A stretch of 32,307 nucleotides of DNA from Clostridium lacusfryxellense (lineage in GTDB: Bacteria > Bacillota > Clostridia > Clostridiales > Clostridiaceae): contig NZ_JAHLEB010000055.1 in the NCBI RefSeq assembly GCF_018861735.1, forward strand, positions 1 through 32,307, written 5' to 3'. A model generated the notes under the pieces. It was not told where the DNA came from. It was given only the letters and a program-made list of their open reading frames with translations, and did not search any database. The translations under genes and the position numbers were made by a program. How positions within the stretch are numbered: position 1 is the first letter of the stretch; the number at the start of each line of letters is the position of its first letter. Positions 1-8,520 of this stretch are shown piece after piece.

Positions 1-94
1 TTTACCATCATTCGTGTTTCGAAATGGTCTATTTGCTGAGCCTAAAATTAATGTAAATAACTAAAATAAATTTAAATTAAATAGTTGACTTTAA

Positions 95-964
95 CTAGCT
101 GGTCTTTTTATTAAGAGCTTTAAGGATGAAATATGAAATAGCCATAGTAAATACAGCAAGCAATGTAGATAAAGCGGTTCCCACAGCATAATTACCTCTA
201 GAAAACTCCTTGAAAACAGCCGTATTCATTACATCAGTTGCATATCCAGGACCTCCATTAGTTAATACGTAAATAATATCGAAAACTCTTAATCCATAAG
301 TTACATTAAGTACAGTTGTCATAATTAATGTTGGCATTAATAATGGTAATGTAATCTTAAACGTTTTCTGAAGAAATCCCGCTCCATCAAGAGATGCAGC
401 TTCGTAATAGCTTTCTGGTATTCCCTGAATACCTGCTATAAATATCACCATTCCGTACCCAACACCTTTCCATGTATCAACAAGCATAACTGACGGAAAA
501 GCATACTTTATACTACCAAGCCAATCATTTGTAAGAAAATCTAGTCCAATCTTATCTAAAAAAATGTTTAAAAAACCTGTAGATGGGTGTAGCATTCCTT
601 TAAAAACTAGACCCACTATAAGGTAAGAAAGCACTTGCGGAGAAAATATTACCATTCTATGAAAATTAGCAAATTTAATTCCACGAGTAAAAAGCAGTGC
701 AAAGATTAACCCAACAATTGTTTTAAGTGCAGTGGTGAACACTGTAAAATACACAGTGTTCCCAATGAAGGTTAGATAGGACTTATCGCTAATAAATATT
801 GTTTTAAAATTATCAAGGCCTACGAAATTTACACTATCACTAAAGCTATTCCAATCAGTAAAAGAATAAAATACTCCAATTACTGATGGTATAAAGCATA
901 GAATAAAGAATAACAACAATGCTCCCAAGGCAAAATACCAGGGGTAAGTCTTATTTCTATCCAT
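95..964 (-). CDS. Sugar ABC transporter permease, MalF/UgpA type (CUT1)
   Basis: Inner-membrane permease of a binding-protein-dependent carbohydrate importer. The protein (289 aa from this start) has about six hydrophobic segments: one at residues ~8-30, then a run starting near 70. The EAA signature loop appears as YYEAASLDGAG followed by FLQKTFKITLPLL, which contacts the ATPase subunit. The frame can begin at a TTG three codons earlier, but the ribosome site (AAAGGA) touches that TTG and sits 9 bases before the ATG at 964, so the ATG is preferred. It lies 53 bases downstream of the solute-binding lipoprotein gene and is surely in the same operon. CUT1 systems need a second, MalG-like permease. 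None is clearly present in the 94 bases before the window edge. Substrate unknown; an oligosaccharide is likely given the YesM/YesN neighbours. Confidence 0.92.
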   Translation of the reverse strand: MDRNKTYPWYFALGALLLFFILCFIPSVIGVFYSFTDWNSFSDSVNFVGLDNFKTIFISDKSYLTFIGNTVYFTVFTTALKTIVGLIFALLFTRGIKFANFHRMVIFSPQVLSYLIVGLVFKGMLHPSTGFLNIFLDKIGLDFLTNDWLGSIKYAFPSVMLVDTWKGVGYGMVIFIAGIQGIPESYYEAASLDGAGFLQKTFKITLPLLMPTLIMTTVLNVTYGLRVFDIIYVLTNGGPGYATDVMNTAVFKEFSRGNYAVGTALSTLLAVFTMAISYFILKALNKKTS

Positions 965-1017
965 AACAATCAATCCTTTCTATTATAACTAAATATTTGT
1001 AGAATAGATAAAATAGC

Positions 1018-2334
1018 TTACTTTACCCAAGCAGGATCCTTTTGAAGCTTGGCTTGGTCATCACGCCTCTTAGAAATACTATTCATTACGTCATCAGGAG
1101 TCATTGCACCCGCATACATAGCAGCTATGTCCTTGCCAACATCCATCCATTGTGGATCTACATATTTAACTCCAACTTGAACTACTGTAGCTTTTTTAAG
1201 TGTAGCAATATAATCTGTATAAGATTGAGGATATTTAGCTTTTATTTCTGGCCAACAAACTTGTAACGAATTAGGATCTCCATCAAGTCTTTTCTGAAGA
1301 ACTTCAGCTTTAGCTAAATACCTAAAGAACTTAACTGCTTCGTCTTTATTTTTGCTCTTAGCATTTGCAAAATATGCATTACTAGCAGGGTTAATTCCAA
1401 GTTCTTTGTTATCTCCCCAAGGTTGAACAAATACGCCTACATTATCTTTAGTTTCCGGAAAATCTTTAGCTAGGTTCTGCTCCCATCCAAATCCATCAAG
1501 TACTATTGCAGCTTTTCCATCAGCAAAAGCTTTCTCTCCGCCTTCAACAGTATTACTCATAAAGTCCTTTCCAAAGTATCCCAATGTTTGAAATTCTTTA
1601 AGTTGTGTAAGAACTGTTTTAATTCCTGTAACATCCTTTATATTAACCTTGTTGTTATTTAATTTATCATAAATTTGAGGATCCTTTGCCATGTAATTTC
1701 CACCTGTTTCAAAGAGTGGTAGAACTTGATGCCATCCATTTTGCATGCCTTCATATACTGGTGTTACTCCTGTAGCCTTTATTTTAGCAGCTACATCTTT
1801 AAATTCTTGGTAATTTGTTGGAGCCTTAAGTCCTAAATCCTTAAATATTTTTTTGTTATAGTAATACCAATACACTTTGTAACCTGAAAATGATATACCA
1901 TATACCTTATCTTTATAAGAAAATGATGGTAATGCATTAGGATCCATCCGTTTAACAAATTCCTCATTTGTAAGATCTACAGCATTTACATCTGGTCTAA
2001 TTCTATCGTATAAACTAAATGGGTCTGCATCAGCACAATATATATCTGGTGCCTCCCCTCCCGCTATTTTTGTTTTAAGTAGATCTCTCCACTGAGCATC
2101 AGGTGAAATTTGGAAATCTATTTTAACTCCTGTTTCTTTTTCATAGTCTTTTGCAATTTCCTGAACAATACCACTAGTTGGCAATCCTGATTGATGAGAA
2201 CCAAATGTTAGCGTGATGTTTTTACTGGTAGTTCCGCTAGTTTTTTCACTAGAACTAGATTTACCACAACCCACAAAGCTAGATGTAGTTAACATAATCA
2301 TCATACAAGCTGCTAAAACCGTTTTCATTTTCAT
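1018..2334 (-). CDS. Extracellular solute-binding lipoprotein of sugar ABC transporter (SBP family 1)
   Basis: Captures a sugar outside the cell for the downstream permease. The 438-residue product starts with a lysine-containing, hydrophobic signal peptide ending in FVGC (Cys23). This is a lipobox with an unusual Phe at -3, followed by a Ser/Lys/Thr-rich linker. The mature part has the family 1 layout: a first lobe with LTFGSHQSG, the hinge region APDIYCADADPF, and a later AFADGKAAIVLDGFGWEQN segment typical of sugar-binding members. The start is fixed by AGGGGG 8 bases upstream of ATG at 2334. It leads an operon with the permease and diverges from the yesM-like kinase gene. That is the usual arrangement in which a YesM/YesN pair controls the adjacent importer. 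The ligand cannot be read from sequence. Confidence 0.93.
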   Translation of the reverse strand: MKMKTVLAACMMIMLTTSSFVGCGKSSSSEKTSGTTSKNITLTFGSHQSGLPTSGIVQEIAKDYEKETGVKIDFQISPDAQWRDLLKTKIAGGEAPDIYCADADPFSLYDRIRPDVNAVDLTNEEFVKRMDPNALPSFSYKDKVYGISFSGYKVYWYYYNKKIFKDLGLKAPTNYQEFKDVAAKIKATGVTPVYEGMQNGWHQVLPLFETGGNYMAKDPQIYDKLNNNKVNIKDVTGIKTVLTQLKEFQTLGYFGKDFMSNTVEGGEKAFADGKAAIVLDGFGWEQNLAKDFPETKDNVGVFVQPWGDNKELGINPASNAYFANAKSKNKDEAVKFFRYLAKAEVLQKRLDGDPNSLQVCWPEIKAKYPQSYTDYIATLKKATVVQVGVKYVDPQWMDVGKDIAAMYAGAMTPDDVMNSISKRRDDQAKLQKDPAWVK

Positions 2335-2526
2335 TACATATACCCCCTTGATTAATAATTTAAATAGTGTAAACTTAATTAGAAGAACTAAAGTACTTCC
2401 ATTTATAAATTTATATTACTATCATTTTAGCTTTTATTAAATAGATAAAACCGTCGTATTGTTTGTACTTTTCCTTAATAAATAACTATATTAGATAACT
2501 ATAATCACATATTAGGAGCAAACAAA

Positions 2527-4362
2527 ATGAAATTTAAAACTCTTCAAGTAAAGCTTTTCATAAGTTATTCTTCCTTTTTTATTATTATTTTGTTTGCTAT
2601 AGCAATTGTTTTTTATACTTTTTTTTCAAATTATACAACGCAGAAGGTTGCAGGGCAACAAGGACAACTTTGCACCTCAATTTCTAATTCACTAGATGAA
2701 GAAATTAAGAAAATGGATACTATTTCAATGAATATACTTTATTCAAATTTAATAAAAAATCATTTTCAGACTTTTCTCTCACTACGGACAGGCTCTGCTA
2801 AAAGTACTATATCAATGTATAATCAAAAATATTCTAACATTAGATCACTTATTGATGTAATAATGGCAATTTCGGGCCCTTTCCAAACAGTAAGCCAAGC
2901 TAATATATATGATTTTAATGGAAACATGATAGGTGCGGGATTGTTCAACGGTGAGTCTGCTGTAGATCTTAATAAAATGCCTTGGTATAAAAAAACACTA
3001 AGCCTAAATGGTTCAAAATATATTGGTATTCCCTCCCATATTAAACTATTAGACTCAGCAAACTCTAATATATTTGAGAACCATCAATTTATGTCCACCA
3101 CTAGAACGTATACTGATAGTAATTTTGATAAACAAGGAGTAATAGAAATAGTCCAAGATTGTGGAACTGTATTTAAAAATCTAAATGAATTAAAAAAAAC
3201 AGACAGCAACCTAGAATTATATGTATTTAATGAAGATGACTCATATATTTATCCTTATGATAACAAAAATAATTCAACTGCTAGATATTACAAAAATATT
3301 ATAAAAAGCCAAAAACTTAAAGCACTTACTATACATAATGTAAAAAGCCCAAATGAACGTTCTAAACAAGCAATGACTTACACTATCTCTGATTATTCCG
3401 GTTGGTCAATTATTGTAGTTCAATCACAAAAAGTAATTTTTTCGTCATTGATAAACTTCACAAGTACTTTTATTTTACTTTCAATTATAATTATATTCAT
3501 GATACTAGTAATGTCTTACGCCGTATCACGAAAGGTAACTGTGCCCTTAAGAAAACTAAGACATGCATTAAAAAATATAGATATAGATGTGTTAACATCA
3601 CCTAATTTAAACGGATATCCAATGCCTAATAATACACTAAATGAAATAGAGCATCTAAATAGAACTTTTAATGCCATGCATCAAAAACTTAGTATTTCTT
3701 TAAATCAGCTCCTAATTGCGAAATCAGAGGAAATGAATGCAAAACTTCTTGCAATGCAGTCACAAATGAACCCTCATTTTCTTTATAATAATTTGGCAAA
3801 CATAAGTGTTATGGCAGAAGAAGGGATGAATAAGGAGATCGTTGCTATGTGTCATGATGTATCCTATATGCTCAGATATATTTCAACTGATAGTAAAAAT
3901 GGAGTTGCGTTAAGCAACGAAATAGAATTTGCAAATAAATATTTGAATTGTATGAAAATACGTTATGAGGATAATTTGAAATTCGAAATTATAGTAGAAG
4001 ATGACATGATGGATATAATAGTTCCTAAACTGCTAATACAACCAATACTTGAAAATTCAATAAAGCATGGACTTAACTCGACGCCACCATGGAATATATC
4101 AGTACATGGTTACTTAAAAAATGAAAAATGGTTTTTAGAAATAACCGATAGCGGGCTAGGTTTCGATCCAATCTTAATTGATAGGTTTAAAGATTTAATG
4201 CATAGACCGGCAAACTTACCTGATTTGCATATCGGTGGAATGGGTTTAATAAATATATGTACAAGATTAAAATTAATGTATAAGGATGATGCTGTTTTTA
4301 CTATAACCAATCTTCCCCTTGGTGGAACAACTATATTAATAAGTGGATTAATAAGTGATTAA
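2527..4362 (+). CDS. YesM-type sensor histidine kinase
   Basis: Membrane sensor kinase of the LytS/YesM class. Of 611 residues, a membrane segment at ~11-34 and another at ~305-330 bracket a large extracytoplasmic sensor region (Cache-like by position and size; not proven). A HAMP linker follows (~330-395, 'SRKVTVPLRKLRHAL'). The His_kinase domain has MNPHFLYNNL with the phospho-acceptor His417. The ATPase domain shows the N box LENSIKHGL (~511-519), the G box DSGLGF and GGMGLINICTRL near the end. ATG at 2527 follows AGGAG by 8 bases. The response regulator gene starts 20 bases after its stop, so the two are cotranscribed. It diverges from the ABC transporter operon and most likely senses an extracellular sugar to induce it. 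Confidence 0.93.
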   Translation: MKFKTLQVKLFISYSSFFIIILFAIAIVFYTFFSNYTTQKVAGQQGQLCTSISNSLDEEIKKMDTISMNILYSNLIKNHFQTFLSLRTGSAKSTISMYNQKYSNIRSLIDVIMAISGPFQTVSQANIYDFNGNMIGAGLFNGESAVDLNKMPWYKKTLSLNGSKYIGIPSHIKLLDSANSNIFENHQFMSTTRTYTDSNFDKQGVIEIVQDCGTVFKNLNELKKTDSNLELYVFNEDDSYIYPYDNKNNSTARYYKNIIKSQKLKALTIHNVKSPNERSKQAMTYTISDYSGWSIIVVQSQKVIFSSLINFTSTFILLSIIIIFMILVMSYAVSRKVTVPLRKLRHALKNIDIDVLTSPNLNGYPMPNNTLNEIEHLNRTFNAMHQKLSISLNQLLIAKSEEMNAKLLAMQSQMNPHFLYNNLANISVMAEEGMNKEIVAMCHDVSYMLRYISTDSKNGVALSNEIEFANKYLNCMKIRYEDNLKFEIIVEDDMMDIIVPKLLIQPILENSIKHGLNSTPPWNISVHGYLKNEKWFLEITDSGLGFDPILIDRFKDLMHRPANLPDLHIGGMGLINICTRLKLMYKDDAVFTITNLPLGGTTILISGLISD

Positions 4363-4382
4363 AAATAGGGAGGTAAATTAAT

Positions 4383-5156
4383 ATGTTACTTGCAAAAAAT
4401 TACAAAGTGATTGTAGTAGAAGATGAAGCGCTAATACGAAGAAGTATAAGTAAAAAAATTCAAACACTAAATCTAGGATTTGATGTTGTTGGTTCTGCTA
4501 TGGATGGACAAAGCGCATTGACACTAATTGAATCAGAATTACCACATCTTGTTGTTACTGACATCCGAATGCCTATAATGAATGGTTTAGAACTCATAAA
4601 AAATATTTACTTTACTTATCCTAGTATTAAAGTGATTATATTGAGTGGCTTTAATGAATTTGAATTTGCACGCCAAGCTATTCAATATGGTGTAAATGAC
4701 TATTTATTAAAACCAGTAACCACGGAGCAGTTGTCTGAATCACTTACTAAAATCAAACTAAAGTTAGATTCAAATTTAACTTCACTTTTAACCCTTGCAA
4801 ATTCAAAGTCACAAAATGTAAAGCCTGATGAGCTTGTAAAAACTGTTGAGTTATACATTCGCACAAATTATAAAAACGATTTAACACTTGAAGATATAGC
4901 TAAAAGTTTAAATTTTTCATCAGACTATTTAAGTAGAATCTATAAAAAATCTACTGGTAAATCTCCTTTAAAATATTTAATTCACCTTAGGATAAATGAA
5001 GCAAAACGCCTTTTAACTACTAATCTAGACTTAGATATTAAAACGGTAGGTGAACTCGTAGGCTATAGTGATCAATATTATTTTAGCAGAACATTTAAAC
5101 AACATACAAATCATTATCCTAGCGAATATAGAAGTTTAAAAGAAGAAGAAAACTAA
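4383..5156 (+). CDS. YesN-type response regulator, receiver plus AraC DNA-binding domain
   Basis: Partner regulator of the upstream kinase. A receiver domain at residues ~7-125 has acidic pocket E13/D14, phospho-acceptor D60 in VVTDIRMP and the conserved Lys in DYLLKPV. A linker follows, then two AraC-type helix-turn-helix units at ~155-255 (LTLEDIAKSLNFSSDYLSR and TVGELVGYSDQYYFSRTFKQ). The protein is 257 aa, close to half the size of many YesN proteins. It lacks the long helical middle region and is a compact variant. GGGAGG sits 10 bases before ATG at 4383. The stop codon lies in a strong terminator hairpin shared with the convergent exporter gene. The likely target is the divergent ABC transporter promoter. 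Confidence 0.93.
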   Translation: MLLAKNYKVIVVEDEALIRRSISKKIQTLNLGFDVVGSAMDGQSALTLIESELPHLVVTDIRMPIMNGLELIKNIYFTYPSIKVIILSGFNEFEFARQAIQYGVNDYLLKPVTTEQLSESLTKIKLKLDSNLTSLLTLANSKSQNVKPDELVKTVELYIRTNYKNDLTLEDIAKSLNFSSDYLSRIYKKSTGKSPLKYLIHLRINEAKRLLTTNLDLDIKTVGELVGYSDQYYFSRTFKQHTNHYPSEYRSLKEEEN

Positions 5157-5180
5157 ATAACATTTAAATGTTCTTTAGTT
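5151..5180. terminator. Bidirectional terminator embedded in two convergent coding ends
   Basis: AACTAAATAACATTT (5151-5165) pairs with AAATGTTCTTTAGTT (5166-5180) with one mismatch, followed on the plus strand by eight T. The hairpin holds the yesN-like stop codon and, on the minus strand, the last codons and stop of the EamA gene. Confidence 0.8.
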
Positions 5181-6096
5181 TTTTTTGTTTATTTACCATC
5201 CATATTCCTAAACACACTAATCCTAATGCAATCATATTTTTAAATTCAAAAATAGTTTCTCCTAAAAAAATTGCTGAAAGTATCGATCCAAATATCGGTG
5301 TAAAGAAATTATAAACAGATACTGGACCTACTTTATTATATTTTAAAAGTAGATTCCATAACGAGAATGCTGCTGATGATAATAATGCCATATAAATTAA
5401 GAGCACTGATGATGCCATTGTGAAATGATAAACCCTACCACCTAAAACAACACCAAGTAGAGTTAACAAAGTACCACCTATGAAAAGACTGTACCCTGTT
5501 ATCACCATTACATCCATGCTTTTAGTAAGTTTTTTTGCATAAATAGAACTTATAGAAAATATAAATGCGGCAATTATAACAAAACCCTCTCCCTTAAAAC
5601 TAAAAGAGAAATTCAATAAATCAACACTAAAATTAACTATCATAACTCCGATGAATCCTATAAAACATCCAATTACTTTCTGCATATTTAGCTTGTCATT
5701 CTTATATATATAATGAGCTAAAATAACACTAAAAAATGCAACTGTAGAATTCATTATAGAACTTTTAACTCCTGTAGTATTCGCAACTCCAACATAAAAG
5801 AATATATAATGCACTGTTGTTTGAACAATTCCTAGCAAAAATACATTTTGAATGTTTTTCCTTGAAATATTCATTATATTCTTTCCATACTTTTGTGCAA
5901 TAACAAGTAAAACTAAACCGGCTATAAAAAACCTATATCCTGCAAATACCAGTTTTGATGGTATATCACTCGGGGAAATATTAAATAATATGTACCCATT
6001 TTTTATTGCTGGATATGCGCTTCCCCATAATAAGCAACAAAATGTTGCAATAATAGCAACAACTTTTTTGTCTGTGAAAATATTTTTATTTTTCAA
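5164..6096 (-). CDS. EamA/DMT-superfamily transporter
   Basis: Predicted metabolite exporter or drug/metabolite transporter. The 310-residue protein has ten hydrophobic segments in two EamA repeats (~12-155 and ~165-300). Typical motifs are 'LLWGSAYPAIKNGY' after helix 1, 'SIMNSTVAFFSVILA' at the end of the first repeat, and 'SVYNFFTPIFGSILSAIFLGE' at the end of the second. The start is a TTG at 6096. An in-frame TGA lies two codons upstream and the next Met is far inside helix territory. GAGGGG lies 12 bases upstream, a rather long gap. Transcribed alone, it converges with the yesN-like gene. Substrate unknown. Its place beside the rhamnose genes does not prove a link. Confidence 0.88.
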   Translation of the reverse strand: MKNKNIFTDKKVVAIIATFCCLLWGSAYPAIKNGYILFNISPSDIPSKLVFAGYRFFIAGLVLLVIAQKYGKNIMNISRKNIQNVFLLGIVQTTVHYIFFYVGVANTTGVKSSIMNSTVAFFSVILAHYIYKNDKLNMQKVIGCFIGFIGVMIVNFSVDLLNFSFSFKGEGFVIIAAFIFSISSIYAKKLTKSMDVMVITGYSLFIGGTLLTLLGVVLGGRVYHFTMASSVLLIYMALLSSAAFSLWNLLLKYNKVGPVSVYNFFTPIFGSILSAIFLGETIFEFKNMIALGLVCLGIWMVNKQKKLKNI

Positions 6097-6177
6097 AATA
6101 ATTCAAATCCCCTCTACCTTTTCCGTCTATACTAATTATATTATAAATATATAATTTAGTAAAATACACTATAAATA

Positions 6178-6210
6178 AAGAGGTATAACAAATTAATGCT
6201 ATACCTCTTT
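6178..6210 (-). terminator. Terminator of the rhaD-fucO operon
   Basis: Perfect 11-bp arms AAAGAGGTATA (6178-6188) and TATACCTCTTT (6200-6210) just past the fucO stop. An A/T-rich tail follows on the minus strand. Confidence 0.75.
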
Positions 6211-6229
6211 CTAACTTTTATATATAAAC

Positions 6230-7384
6230 TTATTTAAAAGCCTTTTTATATACATCCAATATATCTTTAAGAGTGGCTTCTCTTGGATTTCCTGGAGTGC
6301 AAGCATCTGCCATAGCTGACTGTGAAAGTGCTTCTAAATCTTCCTCGAGAACTCCAATTTCACTTAACACCTTTGGAATCTCAACATCTTGCGAAAGTTT
6401 TTTAACAGCATCAATAGCTGATTTTCTATATTCATCTTGAGACATGTTATCAACACCAGAAACTCCCATAACACGGGCGATTTCTCTGTATTTTTCTCCT
6501 GTAGATTCTGCATTATATTCCATTACGTATGGCAATATTACTGCATTAGCAATACCATGTGGAGTATCATAAAAAGCTCCAAGTGGATGTGCCATTCCAT
6601 GAACAAGTCCAAGGCCTACATTACTAAAACCCATTCCTGCAACATATTGTCCTAGTGCCATGTCTTCGCGTCCCTTAGGGTCATTCGCTACTGCGCTTCT
6701 AAGTGAACGTGATATAATTTCAATAGCTTTTAGGTGAAGCGTATCTGTTAGTTCCCAAGCACCTTTTGTAATGTATCCTTCAATAGCATGAGTTAATGCA
6801 TCCATACCAGTTGCCGCTGTTAATCCCTTTGGCATTGATGACATCATCTCTGAATCAACAATTGCTATAACTGGAATATCATGAGGATCCACACATACAA
6901 ATTTACGTTTTCTTTCTTCATCCGTAATAACATAATTAATAGTAACTTCTGCTGCAGTTCCTGCTGTTGTTGGTACTGCTATAATAGGTACACATTTATT
7001 ATTTGTTATCACTGCACCTTCAAGACTTCTTACATCTGAAAATTCAGGATTATTTATAATTATTGCAATAGCTTTTGCAGTATCAATAGATGATCCTCCA
7101 CCTATTGCTATTAAATAATCTGCGCCGGTTTCTTTAAACTTTTCTAAACCACTTTTTACTACACTTATAGTAGGATTAGCTTTTACGTTATCAAATATTT
7201 CAAAATTCAACTTATTATCTTTTAATAGATCTGTTACCTTGCAAGCTACATTAAACTTTATTAAATCTTTATCAGTTACTACTAATGCTTTTTTATAACC
7301 TCTAATTTTAACTTCTGTAATAATATTAGAAATTGCCCCTGCTCCTATATAACTTGTCTCATTTAAAATCATTCGATTTGCCAT
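6230..7384 (-). CDS. fucO: Lactaldehyde reductase / 1,2-propanediol dehydrogenase, iron-dependent
   Basis: Reduces L-lactaldehyde, released by RhaD, to 1,2-propanediol with NADH. It therefore regenerates NAD+ during anaerobic rhamnose use. The 384 residues match the group III iron-containing alcohol dehydrogenase fold. The nucleotide-binding GGGSSIDTAK lies at 96-104. The metal ligands are D195 and H199 (TGMDALTHAIEGY), H262 (GLVHGMAHPLGA) and H276 (DTPHG). These are one position off the E. coli FucO ligands (D196, H200, H263, H277), so the family call is firm. ATG at 7384 has AGGGG 10 bases upstream. It starts 41 bases after rhaD and shares its transcript. Other diol/alcohol substrates are possible; the rhaD partner makes lactaldehyde the natural one. 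Confidence 0.94.
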   Translation of the reverse strand: MANRMILNETSYIGAGAISNIITEVKIRGYKKALVVTDKDLIKFNVACKVTDLLKDNKLNFEIFDNVKANPTISVVKSGLEKFKETGADYLIAIGGGSSIDTAKAIAIIINNPEFSDVRSLEGAVITNNKCVPIIAVPTTAGTAAEVTINYVITDEERKRKFVCVDPHDIPVIAIVDSEMMSSMPKGLTAATGMDALTHAIEGYITKGAWELTDTLHLKAIEIISRSLRSAVANDPKGREDMALGQYVAGMGFSNVGLGLVHGMAHPLGAFYDTPHGIANAVILPYVMEYNAESTGEKYREIARVMGVSGVDNMSQDEYRKSAIDAVKKLSQDVEIPKVLSEIGVLEEDLEALSQSAMADACTPGNPREATLKDILDVYKKAFK

Positions 7385-7425
7385 AATAATTAGTCCCCTT
7401 TTATAATATATTTTTTTAAATATTA

Positions 7426-8259
7426 TTAACCTAAATAGTCTTCGGAAATGTCAACATTAAATGCTTTTCCTAAATCTCTAAAGTTTTGAGAAGTTATTGT
7501 TTGTTTCTTTCCACCCATAGATAATACCTTAACTAAAATTTCAGCTGATTTCTCTACCGTATCCATAAGTCCAAAAGTTAAATCTAAAGTTTCACCAGCA
7601 CAGAACATACCATGATGTGCCCAAATTACAACATCGTGATCATTCATTAATTTACCAGTTTCTCTTGCAATTGCAGCTCCACCTGGAACCATCCAAGGAA
7701 CTACGCCTACTCCACTTGGAAACACTACTGGGCATTCTGTTGCCATTTCCCAAAGTTCTCTAGTAAACACCTTTCCATCTAGTGGTAAAACAAATGTTAA
7801 AGCTATGGTGTTTGTAGTATGTGAATGCATTATAACCCTGTATTCTCCATTTGTTTTTTCTTTCTTTATTGAATGACTCATTAAATGCGATGTCAATTCA
7901 CTTGTTGGTTTTGCTCCATTTATTAGTCCCCAAACTATTTTATAGTTTTCTCCTGTTTCATCAACTTTAGCTATTCCAGCATTTTCTTCAAGTGAAACTG
8001 TCATATTTCTTATAAACTTCCCACTTCCAGTTACTAAAAAATACTCATTAGCTAAGTTCTTAACATTTATGCCAATTGGTGTGAACTCTGAATCTTCATT
8101 CATAAAACCTTTAACTGCTGATACTTCATCTTCGGTTAATCTGTAAGTTAAATTACCACCATTTCTTTCGTGCCAACCTTTAAACCACGCATCATTAGTT
8201 ATTTTCTTAAAGTTTTTTACAAATTTCATGTCTTCTATCATCATTTCTTCATTCATCAT
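7426..8259 (-). CDS. rhaD: Rhamnulose-1-phosphate aldolase
   Basis: Class II zinc aldolase that splits L-rhamnulose 1-phosphate into dihydroxyacetone phosphate and L-lactaldehyde in the cytoplasm. The 277-residue length equals the family norm (about 274). Catalytic Glu121 (TSELTSHL) and zinc ligands H145 and H147 (MHSHTTN) and H216 (WAHHGMF) all sit exactly four positions past the E. coli RhaD equivalents E117, H141, H143 and H212. AGGAT lies 6 bases before ATG at 8259; the second ATG is three bases further and cannot be excluded. First gene of a rhaD-fucO operon with its own promoter (8360-8388). A T/G-rich element lies upstream of the -35 box. Confidence 0.96.
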   Translation of the reverse strand: MMNEEMMIEDMKFVKNFKKITNDAWFKGWHERNGGNLTYRLTEDEVSAVKGFMNEDSEFTPIGINVKNLANEYFLVTGSGKFIRNMTVSLEENAGIAKVDETGENYKIVWGLINGAKPTSELTSHLMSHSIKKEKTNGEYRVIMHSHTTNTIALTFVLPLDGKVFTRELWEMATECPVVFPSGVGVVPWMVPGGAAIARETGKLMNDHDVVIWAHHGMFCAGETLDLTFGLMDTVEKSAEILVKVLSMGGKKQTITSQNFRDLGKAFNVDISEDYLG

Positions 8260-8359
8260 TTTAATATCCTACTTTCTATTTTAATTTAGTTTTTGACTAT
8301 AATTATTTTATAATTTATATTTAATTTATATCTTTATTTCGTACTAGCTATCATATAGA

Positions 8360-8388
8360 ATTATATATTATTTCACTATCTAATACAA
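8360..8388 (-). promoter_or_regulatory. SigA-type promoter of rhaD-fucO
   Basis: On the minus strand TTGTAT (8388-8383), 17-base spacer, TATAAT (8365-8360), about 100 bases before the rhaD start. No other hexamer pair nearby is as good. Confidence 0.7.
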
Positions 8389-8390
8389 GC

Positions 8391-8433
8391 TTTTTTGTTG
8401 TTTTTGTTTGTTTTATTTTGTTTTTGTTTGTAT
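8391..8433 (-). promoter_or_regulatory. T/G-rich element upstream of rhaD promoter (candidate activator site)
   Basis: Read on the plus strand this is a run of TTTTGTTTG-like units ending in TTTTTGTTTGTAT (8421-8433), directly upstream of the rhaD -35 box. Similar elements ending in TTTTTTGCTTGTAT and TTTTTTGGTTTGTAT precede the dctP and isomerase promoters. It may be a regulator site (DeoR or AraC protein of this locus) or phased A-tract bent DNA. The sequence alone does not decide. Confidence 0.45.
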
Positions 8434-8477
8434 ACAGTAAATTAATCAACATTATGCGAATAAATTAAACTAAAGTT

Positions 8478-8512
8478 AAAGAGCTACCATAATATATTTT
8501 GGGTAGCTCTTT
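8478..8512. terminator. Terminator between DeoR gene and rhaD promoter
   Basis: Perfect 11-bp stem AAAGAGCTACC (8478-8488) / GGTAGCTCTTT (8502-8512), just after the DeoR stop on the minus strand. Confidence 0.7.
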
Positions 8513-8520
8513 CGCTTTTT

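Noticed and set aside
2335-2526. TTGTAC/TATATT pair as yesM-like promoter
   Set aside because: Spacing of 18 and weak hexamers in a very AT-rich gap; several equal alternatives, so no promoter was called for either direction.
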